This document shows positions 10,140 through 20,459 of a stretch of DNA of 64,000 bases, one piece after another. The stretch is taken from positions 41,080,511 to 41,144,510 of the forward strand of contig NC_067285.1 in assembly GCF_020740795.1 (NCBI RefSeq), in the 5' to 3' direction. The notes under the pieces were generated by a model. It did not search any database and had not been told where the DNA came from. It was given only the letters and a program-made list of their open reading frames with translations. This DNA comes from Apus apus. Taxonomy: Eukaryota > Chordata > Aves > Apodiformes > Apodidae. A program made the position numbers and the translations under genes. The number at the start of each line of letters is the position of its first letter. Positions within the stretch are counted from its first letter, which is position 1.

Positions 10140-10689
10140 GTGAGTGCGGGGCTGCGGGCGCGGGGACCAGCCCGGCTCTCTCCGCTTCCCTCCCTCTCTG
10201 CCGGGGCTGCGGGCGGGCCTGGGGCGCCGGGAAACCCACCCCGAGGGCCGGAGCCCGGCGTCCCCATCCCCGGAGCCCCGGGAGCGGGTCCAGCCGCGGG
10301 GCCGCAGCACCGGCTGGGCTTGGGGCAGGAGCCCTGCCGGGATGTTCCCCTCCCGGGCCCGGCTGGTGTGCGGGCACCGGGAGCCGCGGGGCCCGGGAGA
10401 TGTCCCGTGGGACGGAACCATCGGGGTTAGGGAGGGATGGCCGGGAAGGACGTGCTCGCTTCCCAGGTTGTTGCCGGGAGGTTTCTCTCCAGCACCTCTG
10501 GGCAGGGCTGGGCTGGCACCGCTGGTGGGGTGTTCTGCTGGTGGGATTGTCGTTGTGATGTTTCCATGGTTAAATGGTTGGCATCTCAACCTCTGAGTCT
10601 CTTGTCCTTGTGGATTCTCCCCCATTCCCCCGGGGAAAGAGAGGGAGCAGCTGCTGGGATTTAGCTGCCAGATCCAAGCAGGACACACG

Positions 10690-11250
10690 AGGTCACCCCT
10701 TGGAAGCAGAGCCCAAATCCTGCAGGTTTGGGCCCAGACAGGGCCCCAGTGCTGTGGCTCCAAACCACAACCTGCCTCCCCCAGCTGGGGCTGGAGGCAG
10801 CAACCAAAGCCTTGTGCTTGGGCTCAGAAACAGACCAAGTCCTGGAGCTCTGGGGGCTGGAAAGCAGCTCCCTGGAGCAGTTTTGGGGCTCAGAGAGGTT
10901 GGAGACCAGGTGCTGCATTCTGGGGGCTCAAAACTGGGCTCATTGGGCCAGGGCTGGATCTGAGAAACAGAAACCAAGTCCTGGGTTGTCAGGGGCTGGT
11001 GTGGGGCTCAGGCACATGGAACTGCTGCAGCTGCTCATGGCTTAGAAAGTCCTGCCTTTTGGGGGGACTGGAAAGCAGTCTCAGAAAGAGACCAGGTCCT
11101 GTCTTCTGCAGTCTTGGAACAAGGCTCATCTGGCCAGTGACAGGGCTTAGAAGTAGAGACTAAGTCCTGCATTTGGGGGGGCCAGAAGCAGAGACCAAGT
11201 CCCTCATGTGTGTGCTCAGAAACAGAAACTAAGACCTGCATGTTGGGGGC
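10690..11250. repeat. Degenerate AGACCAAGTCCTGC-type tandem repeat (left arm)
   Basis: A core like AGAGACCAAGTCCTG recurs roughly every 33-75 bp (about 10720, 10826, 10900, 10973, 11045, 11091, 11160, 11195, 11228), separated by GGGGGCTGGAAAGCAG-type spacers and GGCTCAGAAA. Units are diverged in length and sequence. The same field, inverted, lies at 20460-21030. Confidence 0.85.
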
Positions 11251-11984
11251 TTGAAACCAGACTCACCTGCTCAGTTGGGTGTGTCATGGGCAGGTATCAG
11301 AGCTCCCAGCTGTCAGGGGCTTCTGCTCCTTTCCCCCCAGTGTGGAGAGGTTTGTGGATGAGCCCGAGGGTCACACATGGCCTCTCCCAGAGGAACAGCC
11401 CCTGCAGGACCCTATCTTAGAGGGTAGGTTAGGACACCCCCTCTCCATGCTCACAAATTGTTACTGAGACCAAGGGTTAGTTTATGAATTAATCGGTTTA
11501 TTAAGGGTCAACACAAACTGAGGGGCCAAGGTTCAGGAGAGGTTGTCCAGGTGTAAATCAGAAAGGTAATTAAAAGGTGCTACGGTCTCATTAAGTGCAC
11601 ACTCCGAGGGAGAGGGGTAGAATCAGTGGAGTGAAAGGGTACGAGTTGGGTGCGTGTGTGTGTGTGCATGCGTTTACCCTCCTTCCGTAGCACGTGGTTC
11701 CCGGGATGCGGCTGCAGGCTCGGCAGGAGATCCGTGGGGGGCTTCCCGGGAACCGGGGCGACCCCTCCCAGCAGCTGCAGCAAACACGGCTCTAGTCCTG
11801 AGGGAGGTGGCAAGCACAGGCTGGGCAAGCTCCTGGTCCGGTTGGGTTCAGGCTGGGCAGGCAGCGATCCTTCAGGAACGGGCTTGAATCCCCGTGGAGC
11901 AGGCAAGGGTCCCCGGGGAGCCGACACAGACACCTCCCCCTCCTTCCCTCTTAGCTGCTCTGGACAGCGGGGCTGGCGTTGCAG
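11250..11984. other. Left-arm-specific segment
   Basis: No counterpart in the right arm. It includes AT-rich stretches (11470-11600), a short TG run at about 11653 and a moderately GC-rich part. Reading frames here are unsupported. Confidence 0.6.
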
Positions 11985-12262
11985 GCAGGTTCTGGTGCTG
12001 CAGCAGGATCCCCTCCGGGTTCCCATGTCCTCTGGTGCTGCAGCAGGGTCTCCTCCAGGTTCCCATGGCTTCTGGTGCTGCAGCAGGGTCCCCTCCAGGT
12101 TCCCATGGCTTCTGGTGCTGCAGCAGGGTCCCCTCCAGGTTCCCATGGCTTCTGGTGCTGCAGCAGGGTCCCCTCCAGGTTCCCATGGCTTCTGGTGCTG
12201 CAGCAGGGTCCCCTCCAGGTTCCCATGGCTTCTGGTGCTGCAGCAGGGTCTCCTCCTGGGCA
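11985..12262. repeat. 40-bp minisatellite, about seven copies
   Basis: Unit CTGGTGCTGCAGCAGGGTCC followed by CCTCCAGGTTCCCATGGCTT. Copies 3-6 are perfect, the outer ones slightly diverged. Because 40 is not a multiple of three and the unit has no stop in any frame, long overlapping open frames appear in several phases on both strands. They are artefacts of the repeat. It occurs only in the left arm. Confidence 0.97.
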
Positions 12263-12589
12263 AGCAGAGCCCTGGGCCTGCAAAGCTTGCCCTCCCTTAT
12301 AGATCAGAAATCACTGTTCAAGTAAAGCACCGCTGTTCAAATTAGCCAATTAGGACTGGTCAGATACATCTTTTGTCAGAGGCATCTTTAACTTACTACC
12401 CCTTTTTCTGCCAGTTTTCAGAACCCTGATACTCTTTCCTTGCTGTGGACTTACCTGGCAGAGCAGGGGGCCTGTTCTGGTCTGTCCTTGGCAAAATCAG
12501 CAAAAAGGTGCCACTCTTGTTTTGCTGGCTTGAGAGGCATTTTGTTTAGTCTGATGTAGGGGGAGAGAAAATGGAATGTTCCCCACAGG
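12263..12589. other. Left-arm-specific AT-rich segment
   Basis: Unique sequence between the 40-bp minisatellite and the second field of AAGTCCTG repeats. No feature is recognised. Confidence 0.5.
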
Positions 12590-12800
12590 GGCTCAGAAAG
12601 AGAAGCTCAGCCCTGTGTGTTTCAGTCCTGGCACCAGGCTCCCTTAGCCAGTTTCAGGGCTAAGAACTCGAGACCAAGTCCTGCCTTGGGGGAGCTTGAA
12701 CCAGAGACCCAAACCCTCGGGCTTGTGCTCAGAAACCAGAGACCGCGTCCTGCGGTTCAGGGTTGAAAGCAGAGACCAAGCGCTGCGGTTTGAGCCTGGA
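12590..12800. repeat. Second block of AGACCAAGTCCTG degenerate repeats
   Basis: Four to five further copies of the same core (about 12672, 12738, 12776) with GGGGCTCAGAAA spacers. The 1.3 kb left-specific segment therefore interrupts one original repeat field. Confidence 0.8.
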
Positions 12801-12839
12801 AACCAGCACCGCCGGCTTTGATTCCGTGTCCCCGCGAAG

Positions 12840-13130
12840 CTGCCGCCTTGACTGAGTGACCCGATCCCGAAGAGCCCCAGCTCCCCCCACCCCCCGGGTC
12901 CGAAGCCCCATGCAGGGCAGCACCAACGCGGGGAGCTCCGGCACCGCAGCATTCCCAGCCTTTCTCCAGCCTTCCCGAGCAGCCGCCTCCTCCTTCCCGC
13001 AGGGCCCAGCCCCGAGCCCCCCGGCCCGGCTCCCCGGCCCCGCACGGCTCCAGGAGCAGCCCCCGGGCCGTCCCGCCGCCGCAGCTCCGCTCCCAGCCCC
13101 GGCTCCATCCGGCCGCGCTCAGGGATCTGA
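12840..13130. promoter_or_regulatory. CpG-rich block at inner end of left arm
   Basis: High G+C with frequent CpG and an approximately 110-bp stretch (13014-13121) that matches the right arm at 19790-19905 inverted. Compared with the right arm, about 240 bp is missing at about 13014. The block is promoter-like in composition, but no defined start site is seen. Confidence 0.4.
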
Positions 13131-15300
13131 AGACTTACAGCACAACAGCTTCCAACACAGCCAGGAAAGAGACCCCTGGCCTGAGCTTAAATACAGAGCT
13201 GGGGCCAATGGGGAAGGGTGGGTGGGTGGTGGTGGGGCTCCAGGTGATGCCATCAGGGTGATGGGGACCTGGTGGGGCCCTGGGAATGCTTCCAGCAGCA
13301 GCTGCCAGCAAGCAGCTCTGATCTTTCCACTGCTCTGTCCTGTGCTGGCCTCCCAGCAAGGCTGTCAGCACCCCTGGGGCTGAAGGGGGAGGCAGGAGCA
13401 GCATCTCCAGGTAGGAGTGTGACCCCATCTGGGGATGGTGTCAGCAGGAGGGAGGAGGGCTTTGTGGATCCCGTGTGGGGGTGGCAGATCTCACCCTGAG
13501 GTTAGGGGGGTGTGTGTTCCATGAGAAGCCTTTTCCACCAGGAAACAACTGAAATGTGCCTGATCAGCTGGAAGTGCCCTCTGTGTGTGTGTGTGTGTGT
13601 GTGTGTGCACCAAGGTTGTGCTGCTGCCCTCGGGTACCAGCGTCTGCACCCAGCAGAGCAGGATTCTGGTGTATGTCCTGGGATCTGAGGAGGTGACTAT
13701 TGGCTTTCTTTGCCTCAGGAAGGCTCACAAAGTGTGAGTGTTTGGTGGGGGCCACCTTGTGGTCTCCTTTCCTCTCTGAATGTGGAAGACTTTTGGTTGT
13801 TGAAGGGGAAGTTGCTGTGCTTGGAGACCAACTACGCTGGGGCTTGTGGTTAGAGACTTGGTTTTGTTCCTGTAGGTCCTGGGTCCAGAGTATTAGAAGG
13901 CCTTGGCCTGGAGTAGTCTGTGCTAGTCAAAGCCCAGATGTTCAGGAAAGGTTCATTGGCAGCAGATCCACAGAGATGCTGCTGAAGGGCTGGATGAGGA
14001 GGCCCTTGGGAGGCAGGAACTGCAGAGCTCCCTGTGGTGCAGCCTGTGCTGAGCCTGGAGCACATTTTTGCTGATCTTCAATCTCAAAAGTGGATCCCAG
14101 GAGGTAAAACCAACCTCATGGGCTGCCAACAAATCCAGGGAGGAAACTAGAAAGCTTATTCACAGGAAAAACAGATGCAAAAACACCCCCTGATGTAGTT
14201 AATTGATTTTTTTATGAACACTGTAAAGAAATATTTTCAGTGACATGTTGGTGTCTGGGGAGGATGGAGCTTTTCAGGGGGGGAAAGACCTGAGGGAAGC
14301 CTTTCTTCTAGGAGCATTGTTTGGAAGCTTGGCCTGGCTCAGCAGTGCAGAGACCCGTGTGTTTAGGATGCAAGATGGAGTGTGGCCACAGAACCAGAGA
14401 GGACTTTGATCTGAGACACCGAGACCTTCAGCATCCGTGTTCATCCCCCAGAGCTGAGGCTTTGCTGCTGGGCAGCTGGAAAAGGGTGTTCCAGCTGCAG
14501 GGAGGCTGCAGCAGAGGAGCAGGTGAGTCCTGAGGGCTGCTAAGCACCTTTCTGGGCAGAGCACCTCAGAAGCACAGCCAGGCTCCAGCCAGGGCAGAGC
14601 AGGCAGGGCTGCTGCTGCTGGAAATCCGGCTGGAAGGGCTTTTTGGCACAACTTCATTCCTGCCTTCATGCCTTTGCTATGGAAGATGTTCTGCTGGCTT
14701 TCCCTGGCTTCGAAGGGAACCAGCACAGGCAGAGCTGAAACTGGCTACAACTGCCAGCCTGTCTTCCACTGGCTTCATTCCTGTGCTTCACCTCTCTTGT
14801 GGCAGCCTGACAGCAACGTGTGGGCTGTTTCTTTGCTCAGCTGCCTCTCACGGGCAGGATGGACAGATCCCTCTCCCAGGAACTGGTCAGGGCTGCAAAC
14901 CTGACAGCTCCTGTGTCTTCCTGCTGCTCCACCCTTGCTTGAGGGGGAGGGTTACCCTGTTTTCATGAAAACTTAACAGCAACTGGGCTTCCAGGCCCTC
15001 CTGGCAGTGCCAAAAGGAATTTCTCACAGCACCTCACTTGTTTTCCCTGACAATCCGAGCCATCTCCCCCACTGCCCCTGTAAGAGACGCAGCAGGGAAG
15101 GGTCCTCGTTTCCCCCGGGATGCTGTCAGTGCTGCGTGGGGCTGGACTAGCGTGTCCTCAGCCCTGCTAGCCTGGAGAGGCTGCTTTGTCCTGACAGCTT
15201 GCTCTGCTCGGAGACACGTGGAAGTTCTGGTTCCGCTCTGCTCTCCCCTCCCGGCTCTTCCCAAGCGCCCCACTTCGCCTTCTCCCTGCTGCCCGCTCAT
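13131..15300. other. Spacer of the inverted duplication, left part
   Basis: Mixed-composition unique DNA with no recognised gene. A (TG)13 run lies at 13582-13607. A possible exon at about 14451-14520 (acceptor TTCATCCCCCAG, donor CAGGTGAGT) is the only splice-like pair noticed, and its support is weak. Confidence 0.5.
13582..13607. repeat. (TG)13 microsatellite
   Basis: Perfect dinucleotide run of 26 bases, flanked by CCCTC and CACC. Confidence 0.95.
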
Positions 15301-15329
15301 CCGTCTCTGCAACACCCCTCAGCGGGCCC

Positions 15330-15670
15330 TGCAGCGGGCGGCGGCGAACGGAAGGGGCAGCAGCACGGAGCGGGTCCGGAGCCCGTTCCCGGGGGTCCCG
15401 GCGCGGCCGCTCCGGGGGGCGGGCTGGGGCAGTGCCGCGCTTCCCCCGCCAGGCGGCGCCCCCGCGCGGGGCTGCTCCCGCCCCCCCCGTCCCGCCATTG
15501 GCTGCGGCCCCGGAGCCGCCGGCAGCGCTGATTGGTGGGAGCGGCAGCGCGTGCCGGCCCCGAGGCTTTGAATGGCCCCGGGGCGCAGTTACCGCGTGTG
15601 GCCGCCAGGGGGCGCCTCCGCCAGGGGCGGGAGCAGCGCGCGCAGAGCGGGGCGGGGGCGGCTGGGGGGG
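15330..15670. promoter_or_regulatory. CpG island with CCAAT boxes and CTCF-like site
   Basis: Very G+C- and CpG-rich. Two inverted CCAAT boxes (CCATTGGC at about 15495 and GATTGGTG at about 15530) sit 35 bp apart, a spacing typical of NF-Y pairs. At 15599-15616, TGGCCGCCAGGGGGCGCC matches the vertebrate CTCF core nearly perfectly on +. A weaker CTCF-like CCGCCAGGCGGCGCC lies at about 15446. The region looks like a TATA-less promoter joined to an insulator site, near the centre of the palindrome. Motif reading only. Confidence 0.6.
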
Positions 15671-15674
15671 AGGG

Positions 15675-15797
15675 GGAGCCCGGGGCTTCTGGGGGTGCCC
15701 GGGGCTTCAGGGGGTGCCCGGGGCTTCAGGGGGTGCCCGGGGCTTCTGGGGGTGCCGGGGCTGGGGGTGCCGGGGCTGGGGGTGCGGGTGCCCGGAG
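15675..15797. repeat. G-rich minisatellite (20-bp then 15-bp units)
   Basis: Four copies of GGGGCTTCAGGGGGTGCCCG (variant CTTCTG), followed by two to three GGGGCTGGGGGTGCC units. Each copy has two G-runs of four or five, so the + strand can form G-quadruplexes just downstream of the CpG island. Confidence 0.93.
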
Positions 15798-17989
15798 CTG
15801 CTGTCGCTGCTGCAGGGGACGAGGAGTTTCCCGGCCCGGGAACCGGCAGCACGAACCCGTCGCTGCCCCGCTGCGTTCCGGGCTGCGTCCCAGGTTGGTT
15901 CCCGCCCCGGCTCCCCCGCACCCGGCTCTGCGGGCAGGTTTGGGGCCCCCCTGGGCTGCTCTGGACACGGGTGTTCCCCAGGTCCGGGCTCAGGGGAGGG
16001 GGCTCTGGGCTGGGGGCCAGGGCTGCGGGTGCTGCTGTGCCGGGAGGGCTCTGGGGGCTGCGGGTGGGCGCGGGCTGGGCAGCACTGCTGGGCCGGGCTG
16101 GGGGCTCCTCGGGGGGAGTTCACACATGGCTGGGGCAGAGGGGATGGTCCCCGCGGGATGCGAGACCTGCTGGGCTGGCCAGGAGCCCGAAGTGAGACCT
16201 GGCTTGATCTGGGTTGCTCCAGGCTGTGCCCTTTTCCAACCCCAGACAGGCCGGGAGGGTTTCAGCTGCACAAACAGGACATTCCCTGGACACCAGAGGT
16301 GCTGGTTCCTGCCCCAATCATGGGGAGCAATGAGGAGCAGCAGGAGAAGCACCGAGAGCTGGAGGCACCTGAATTGGCTCCCCCCTGTCTGCTGCTGCCT
16401 GGCTTTGTCCACAGGTACCTCTGGTTCTCAGCCCCAGGTTCCAGCAGCTCCTCTGAGGAATGGGTTTGGTTTCTTTCTTCCCAAACCTGGGAGCTGGTGC
16501 CAGCAGGGCTGGGGGTGTCACTGCTGGGGCAGCAGGGCTGGGACCAGAACTGCAGCAGGGGTTCCTCAGGGCAGCCAGGCTGGAACAGCCTTTCTCTGGG
16601 AGTGCTGCTGAGCTCCAGGCTGTCGTTCCCTGCATGTTTGTTTCCTTTTGCTTAAGGCAGTGGATGAGCTGGTGTGTGTCAGCAGCTGGTGACCAGCCCC
16701 CTGCGTGTGTTTGCTACCTGTGGGTTCCAGGTAAGATTCAGTGTTCCAGGTGTGACTTTGCACGGCAGTTGCTGGGTTTCTGCAGGGATTTTGACCCACT
16801 TCTCTCTTCCCCCCAGGAAATGGAGCGTTTGGTTGCCCCCCATCCCTCTCCAAGCCCTTCCCATCGTGTGCTGGGCTGCCCACAGTCTCTCAGCCGCCGG
16901 GTTTGTGCCAGGAGCCCACGAGTGAGGGTGAGTGGGGCTGTGGGGGTGGCCGTGGTGACTTGGCTGGGGCGCAGGAGGGAGGAGCGAGGCTCCGGGGGGT
17001 CTGGGGCTCCTGCAGGTCCCTGGGCTGCAGCCCCGGGGTGACACCTCCCTGCAGGCCTGGCTCCCAGGCCTCAAGGGAGCCCCAGGGATGGCTCCAGGCA
17101 GGCGTGTGCTGCCTCTGCCCCTGCCCGGGCTGTGCAGAACATGCCCTGCCCTGAGGGTGGCTTTGGTGGGTCTGAGCTGTGTGAAAGCCAATGGACTTGG
17201 CTGGGCTGTGCCCCTTGGTTCTGCCCCGCAGGGTGACGAGGTGCTGGAGTTCTGCTGGAGACACGGGCAGTGCTTGTGCAGAAGGGAAGCAAACCCAAGG
17301 ACAGCCCAGGCCTGGACACGAGGACTCTGCCTTGTGGAAGCTGAGAGCTGTTCCTGAGGGACACAGGACACCCTGGGACACGTGAGGTGCGTGGGGAAGG
17401 GCCACCCAGGGCTTTGCCCCTCATCCTGCTGTGGGTTTTCAGCCAGGTCCTGGCTCTCACCTGCCCTTCTGGGGAGACATGGGACATCCCAGGTGTCCTG
17501 CCTCCCCTCCTGCCCCTGGTGCAGTGCTGGGTGCTGAGTGTCCCACCTCTCTCCCTCTGCAGGACAGACAGACAGAAGGACAGAGGAGCCCCAGCCCTGC
17601 CAGGAGCCACGTGGGGTGTGGAGCCCTGGGCAGACCCTCGGCTGCCTGTGCCAAGGAGACCCCCGGGGCTGAGAGCCCTTCTGTGAGAGGTGAGGGGCTG
17701 GGGGTCCTGCTGAGGGGGAGCTGGGAGCTGGGGAGGGCTGCAGGCAGCCAGGGAGGATTGTCCTGCCTGGCACCCCAGCTATTTATATAGCTACTTCTTG
17801 GTGTTACATACAGCTACTGGCAGCTGCACAGTGGTTTGCTGTTGTTTGTCAGAGCACTAATTAACTTGGATTAGAAGAAATCTCATTCTGAATGACTGCC
17901 CTGTCTGCTTGGTGAGCACCCAGGACAGTCGCTTGGTTGGGTCCCCGGTTCTTTTGGGTCCAGCTCAGTTTGGGCTCTTGCTTTTGGGT

Positions 17990-18660
17990 TGTTCTGTTTG
18001 TCAGTTCAGCTCCTGCTTCTTCCAGGTCCTGCCCCTGAAGGCTCCAGTTTGTTTGCAGCACCAGGGCCTTGTGGCTCCAGCTCATGTGCAGCTTCAGGTT
18101 GGCTGGTTGTGCCCCTTTTTTTTCATGCCCAGCTCCTGGATGGCCCCAGTTCAGTTCTGGCTCATGTTTGTTTCTGCTCTGGGTTCAGGTCCAGCTCATG
18201 GATGGTGCCAGCTGGTTTGTGAGTCTGGTTGCAGCTGCAGCTCATGGGCAGCTCTGGCTGGAGCTCGTTTGCACCTTCAGGTAATTTCTTCCTGCCCCCA
18301 TTAATTTCAGGTCCAGCTCATGTGTGGCTTCTGTTTGTTCCTGCACCACTTTGTTTCTGCTCTGGTTTCAGGCCCAGCTGGTTCCTGCTTCCAGTGTGTT
18401 TTGGACCCCAGTTGGTTTCAGAACCAGTCCAGAGTCATCTCCTCCAGCTGAGCTGCATCTCCACTGCCAGTTGGTTCCAGTTCATTTCCAATGCCAGTTG
18501 GGTTCCAGCTCCTCTCCATGGCCAATTGGCTTCCATCCCATCTGCATTGTCAGTTGGTGTCCATCCCATCTCCTTTGCCAACTGGGTTCCAGCTCCTTGT
18601 GGTTCCAGCCCCTCTCAGCTGGTGCTTGTTCCAGCCCTCTTGGCTTCAGCCCAAGTTGTC
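17990..18660. repeat. Degenerate tandem repeat with GGTTCCAGCTC core
   Basis: Recurrent phrases GGTTCCAGCTCCTCTCC, CCAGCTCATG, TTTGTTTCTGCTCTGG and GCCAGTTGGGTTCC, spaced about 30-65 bp apart. The final part (18470-18600) is closest to a 31-32-bp unit. It differs from the AAGTCCTG repeats of the arms. Confidence 0.75.
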
Positions 18661-18737
18661 CCTCACTCACTGTCACCAAGCACACATGAACATCAAGTGT
18701 CATCCCTGGTCCCAACCCTGAAGGGGCTTGTACCTTG

Positions 18738-18743
18738 AATAAA
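18738..18743 (+). terminator. Canonical poly(A) signal AATAAA
   Basis: AATAAA in CTTGAATAAACAGTTGG, with CTTGTTTTTTTCTCTGGTG about 60 bp downstream. It would end the + strand unit starting near the 15.4 kb CpG island. Confidence 0.4.
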
Positions 18744-18829
18744 CAGTTGGGCAGCAACAAGGCCTGAAAAGTGCTTTTTCGCCCTGAGACTATCTCCAAC
18801 TTGTTTTTTTCTCTGGTGCCTGCAGGAAT

Positions 18830-19790
18830 AGGGCTGGGACTGGACCCCCACCTCCGGGGGGGGCCCCGCGCGCACGGACCCCCCCCTCCTAAGGGGGGAC
18901 CAGGCACCCACCCCGAGCCCCCACCTCCGGCGGGGGCCCATGCTACTCCCGCCCCCCTCCCGCAGCCCCAGGCCCTCCCGCCTCCCCCCTCCCCGCACCC
19001 GCGGCCAAACGGCCCCTGCCTCGGAGCCCGGGAGCAGCGAGCGAGTCGCCGTTCCCGAGCCCCGAGCCAGGACTCGCCCCTGCTCAGCCCCGGGGCCCGT
19101 TCCCAGCCCCGCACACGCAGGACAAGGGCTCCGGGCACCGCCCGGCTCGCTCCGCGCTGCTGAGCCCAGGAACCCACCCCGGGGCTGAGCCCCGAAGCCC
19201 CCGGCGGGGCCGGACAACGAGCGGGGGGGGTCGGGTCGGGACCGGGATCCCGATCCCGATCCCGAGCGGTGCTTGGGAACCGTCGGGGGGACCCGCGGAG
19301 CGGGCCCAGCCCCGTGTGGCCGCGGGCGAGGACGGGGGGCGCCGGCTCCGGCCCTCGGGCTTGATTCTCCTTCGCTCCCCCGGCGCCCCCAGAGCGGCTC
19401 CAGCGCGGCCGCCCGGGCTCGGACTCTCCGCAGCCGCCTCCGTCCGGAGCAGCTCCGAGCAGCCCCGGCCCCGCTCGGCCGGGCCCCTGCCCCGCTCCCC
19501 GGCCCCAGCTCCTCCCGGGGCCCCCCCCCGCACCAACACCCGCCCCGCCCGCTGCCGCCCCCAAAACGGAACCCGAGCCCTTCGCCCCACGCCCTGAAAT
19601 AGCCTCGGCCCCGCCCCGCTGCGCACGCGCCCTGCGGCCCCGCCCCCCGCGCACCTGGCCCGGCCCCGCCCCGCTGCGCACGCGCCCTGCGGCCCCCATC
19701 GCGCGCACCTGAGCCCTGCGGCCCCGCCCCCGCTCGGCCCCGCCCCGCTCGGCACGCGCCGCCTCTTCAGCCCCCGCGCGGCGCCGGCCC
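18830..19790. promoter_or_regulatory. CpG island with tandem NRF1 and GC-box promoter motifs
   Basis: Nearly 1 kb of extremely G+C-rich DNA. At 19600-19760 an approximately 55-bp unit repeats about three times (GGCCCCGCCCCGCTGCGCAC then GCGCCCTGCG). Two copies contain perfect NRF1 palindromes TGCGCACGCGCC (19620-19631 and 19675-19686), accompanied by several CCCCGCCCC Sp1 boxes. This is the typical make-up of a TATA-less housekeeping promoter. It abuts the inner end of the right arm and is absent at the left arm's inner end. Transcription could run either way. Confidence 0.5.
19242..19266. repeat. (GATCCC)n hexanucleotide run
   Basis: About four copies of GATCCC within the CpG island. Confidence 0.85.
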
Positions 19791-20459
19791 CGAGCGCGGC
19801 CGGACGGAGCCGGGGCTGGGAGCGGAGCTGCGGCGGCGGGACGGCCCGGGGGCTGCTCCTGGAGCCGTGCGGGGCCGGGGAGCCGGGCCGGGGCTTCGGG
19901 CCGCTGGGCCCTGCGGGGCCGGAGCAGGAGGCCCGGCCCGTGCCCGCTGCTCGCCGGGCCGGCGGGGGGCGGGTCCCGGGGCTGGGCCTGAGCGCCCCGC
20001 TTTGCCCGCTCTCGGCGCCTCCGTCCTGAGGTCGCGGGCAGGAGGAGCCGCGCTCCGGCGCCTCGGGCGGGGAGCGGGGAGCGGCGGCCGGGCCTCGGGG
20101 CCAAGTCCCGCTTGGCCGGCTCCGGAGCGGCTGCGGGGAGCGGAGGGCGCCGGTGTCCTGAGGGGCTGCGCTGGGGCCGGGCTGGCGGGAAGGAGGCGGC
20201 GGCTGCTCGGGAAGGCTGCAGGAAGGCCGGGCAGGGCAGGCGGGGCGCGCTTTGCCCCGGGAGCTGCCCCGGGGATGCTCCTGCTGCCCGGGCCCCGGCG
20301 GGGGCTGCAGGCGCTGGGCCCCTCGCGGCGGGACTTGGTGGTTCTGAGCCGGGAACAGCCCCGAGGAGCCCGGTTTGGGCTTTGTCAGCCACGACCCGGG
20401 GGTCGGGTCTCCCGAGACAGGGCTTCGTGTCGAGTTCCAAGCGCTGAAACTGACCCCAT

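Larger units (their letters stand above)
8838..13121. repeat. Left arm of a large inverted duplication
   Basis: Read on + from left to right, this arm matches 23133 down to 19790 read on the minus strand. Landmarks in order: GTCAGTTTTGCTGCTTCACC (8872), a T-rich tract (8980-9180), a 0.4 kb GC-rich block (9190-9600), a promoter plus mini-exon (10020-10139), a block at 10140-10390, a block at 10600-10950, AAGTCCTG repeats, and a terminal CpG-rich block (12950-13121). Translations of the 10140-10380 block differ from the other arm at one residue in about 80, so it is near 99% identical there. A 1.3 kb segment (about 11250-12590, including a 40-bp minisatellite) has no partner in the right arm. 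Confidence 0.93.
15500..18760 (+). other. Putative unrecognised spliced transcription unit
   Basis: Downstream of the CpG island, a series of + strand splice-site pairs can be read. Exon candidates are 16661-16730 (acceptor TTAAGGCAG, donor GTAAGA), 16817-16927 (acceptor TCTTCCCCCCAG, donor GTGAGT) and 17563-17689 (acceptor CTCCCTCTGCAG, donor GTGAGG). A canonical AATAAA follows at 18738-18743, with T-rich sequence about 55 bp later. The exons share no single long frame and match no protein I know, so a long non-coding RNA is at least as likely as a coding gene. CpG-rich DNA and chance splice-like sites are the main alternative. Confidence 0.3.

Noticed and set aside
11580-12345. Long overlapping frames on both strands over the 40-bp repeat, with repeated peptides
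   Set aside because: The repeat unit is stop-free in several frames and its length is not a multiple of three, so the open frames carry no coding evidence.
15432-16655. 407-, 359- and 207-codon + strand frames in the spacer
   Set aside because: All three frames are open through the G-rich minisatellite and CpG island. No domain, and simultaneous openness shows compositional origin. Only the splice-site arrangement was kept as a weak hypothesis.
16679-17773. 364-codon minus-strand frame
   Set aside because: GC-rich low-information sequence with no recognised motif and overlapping open frames on both strands.
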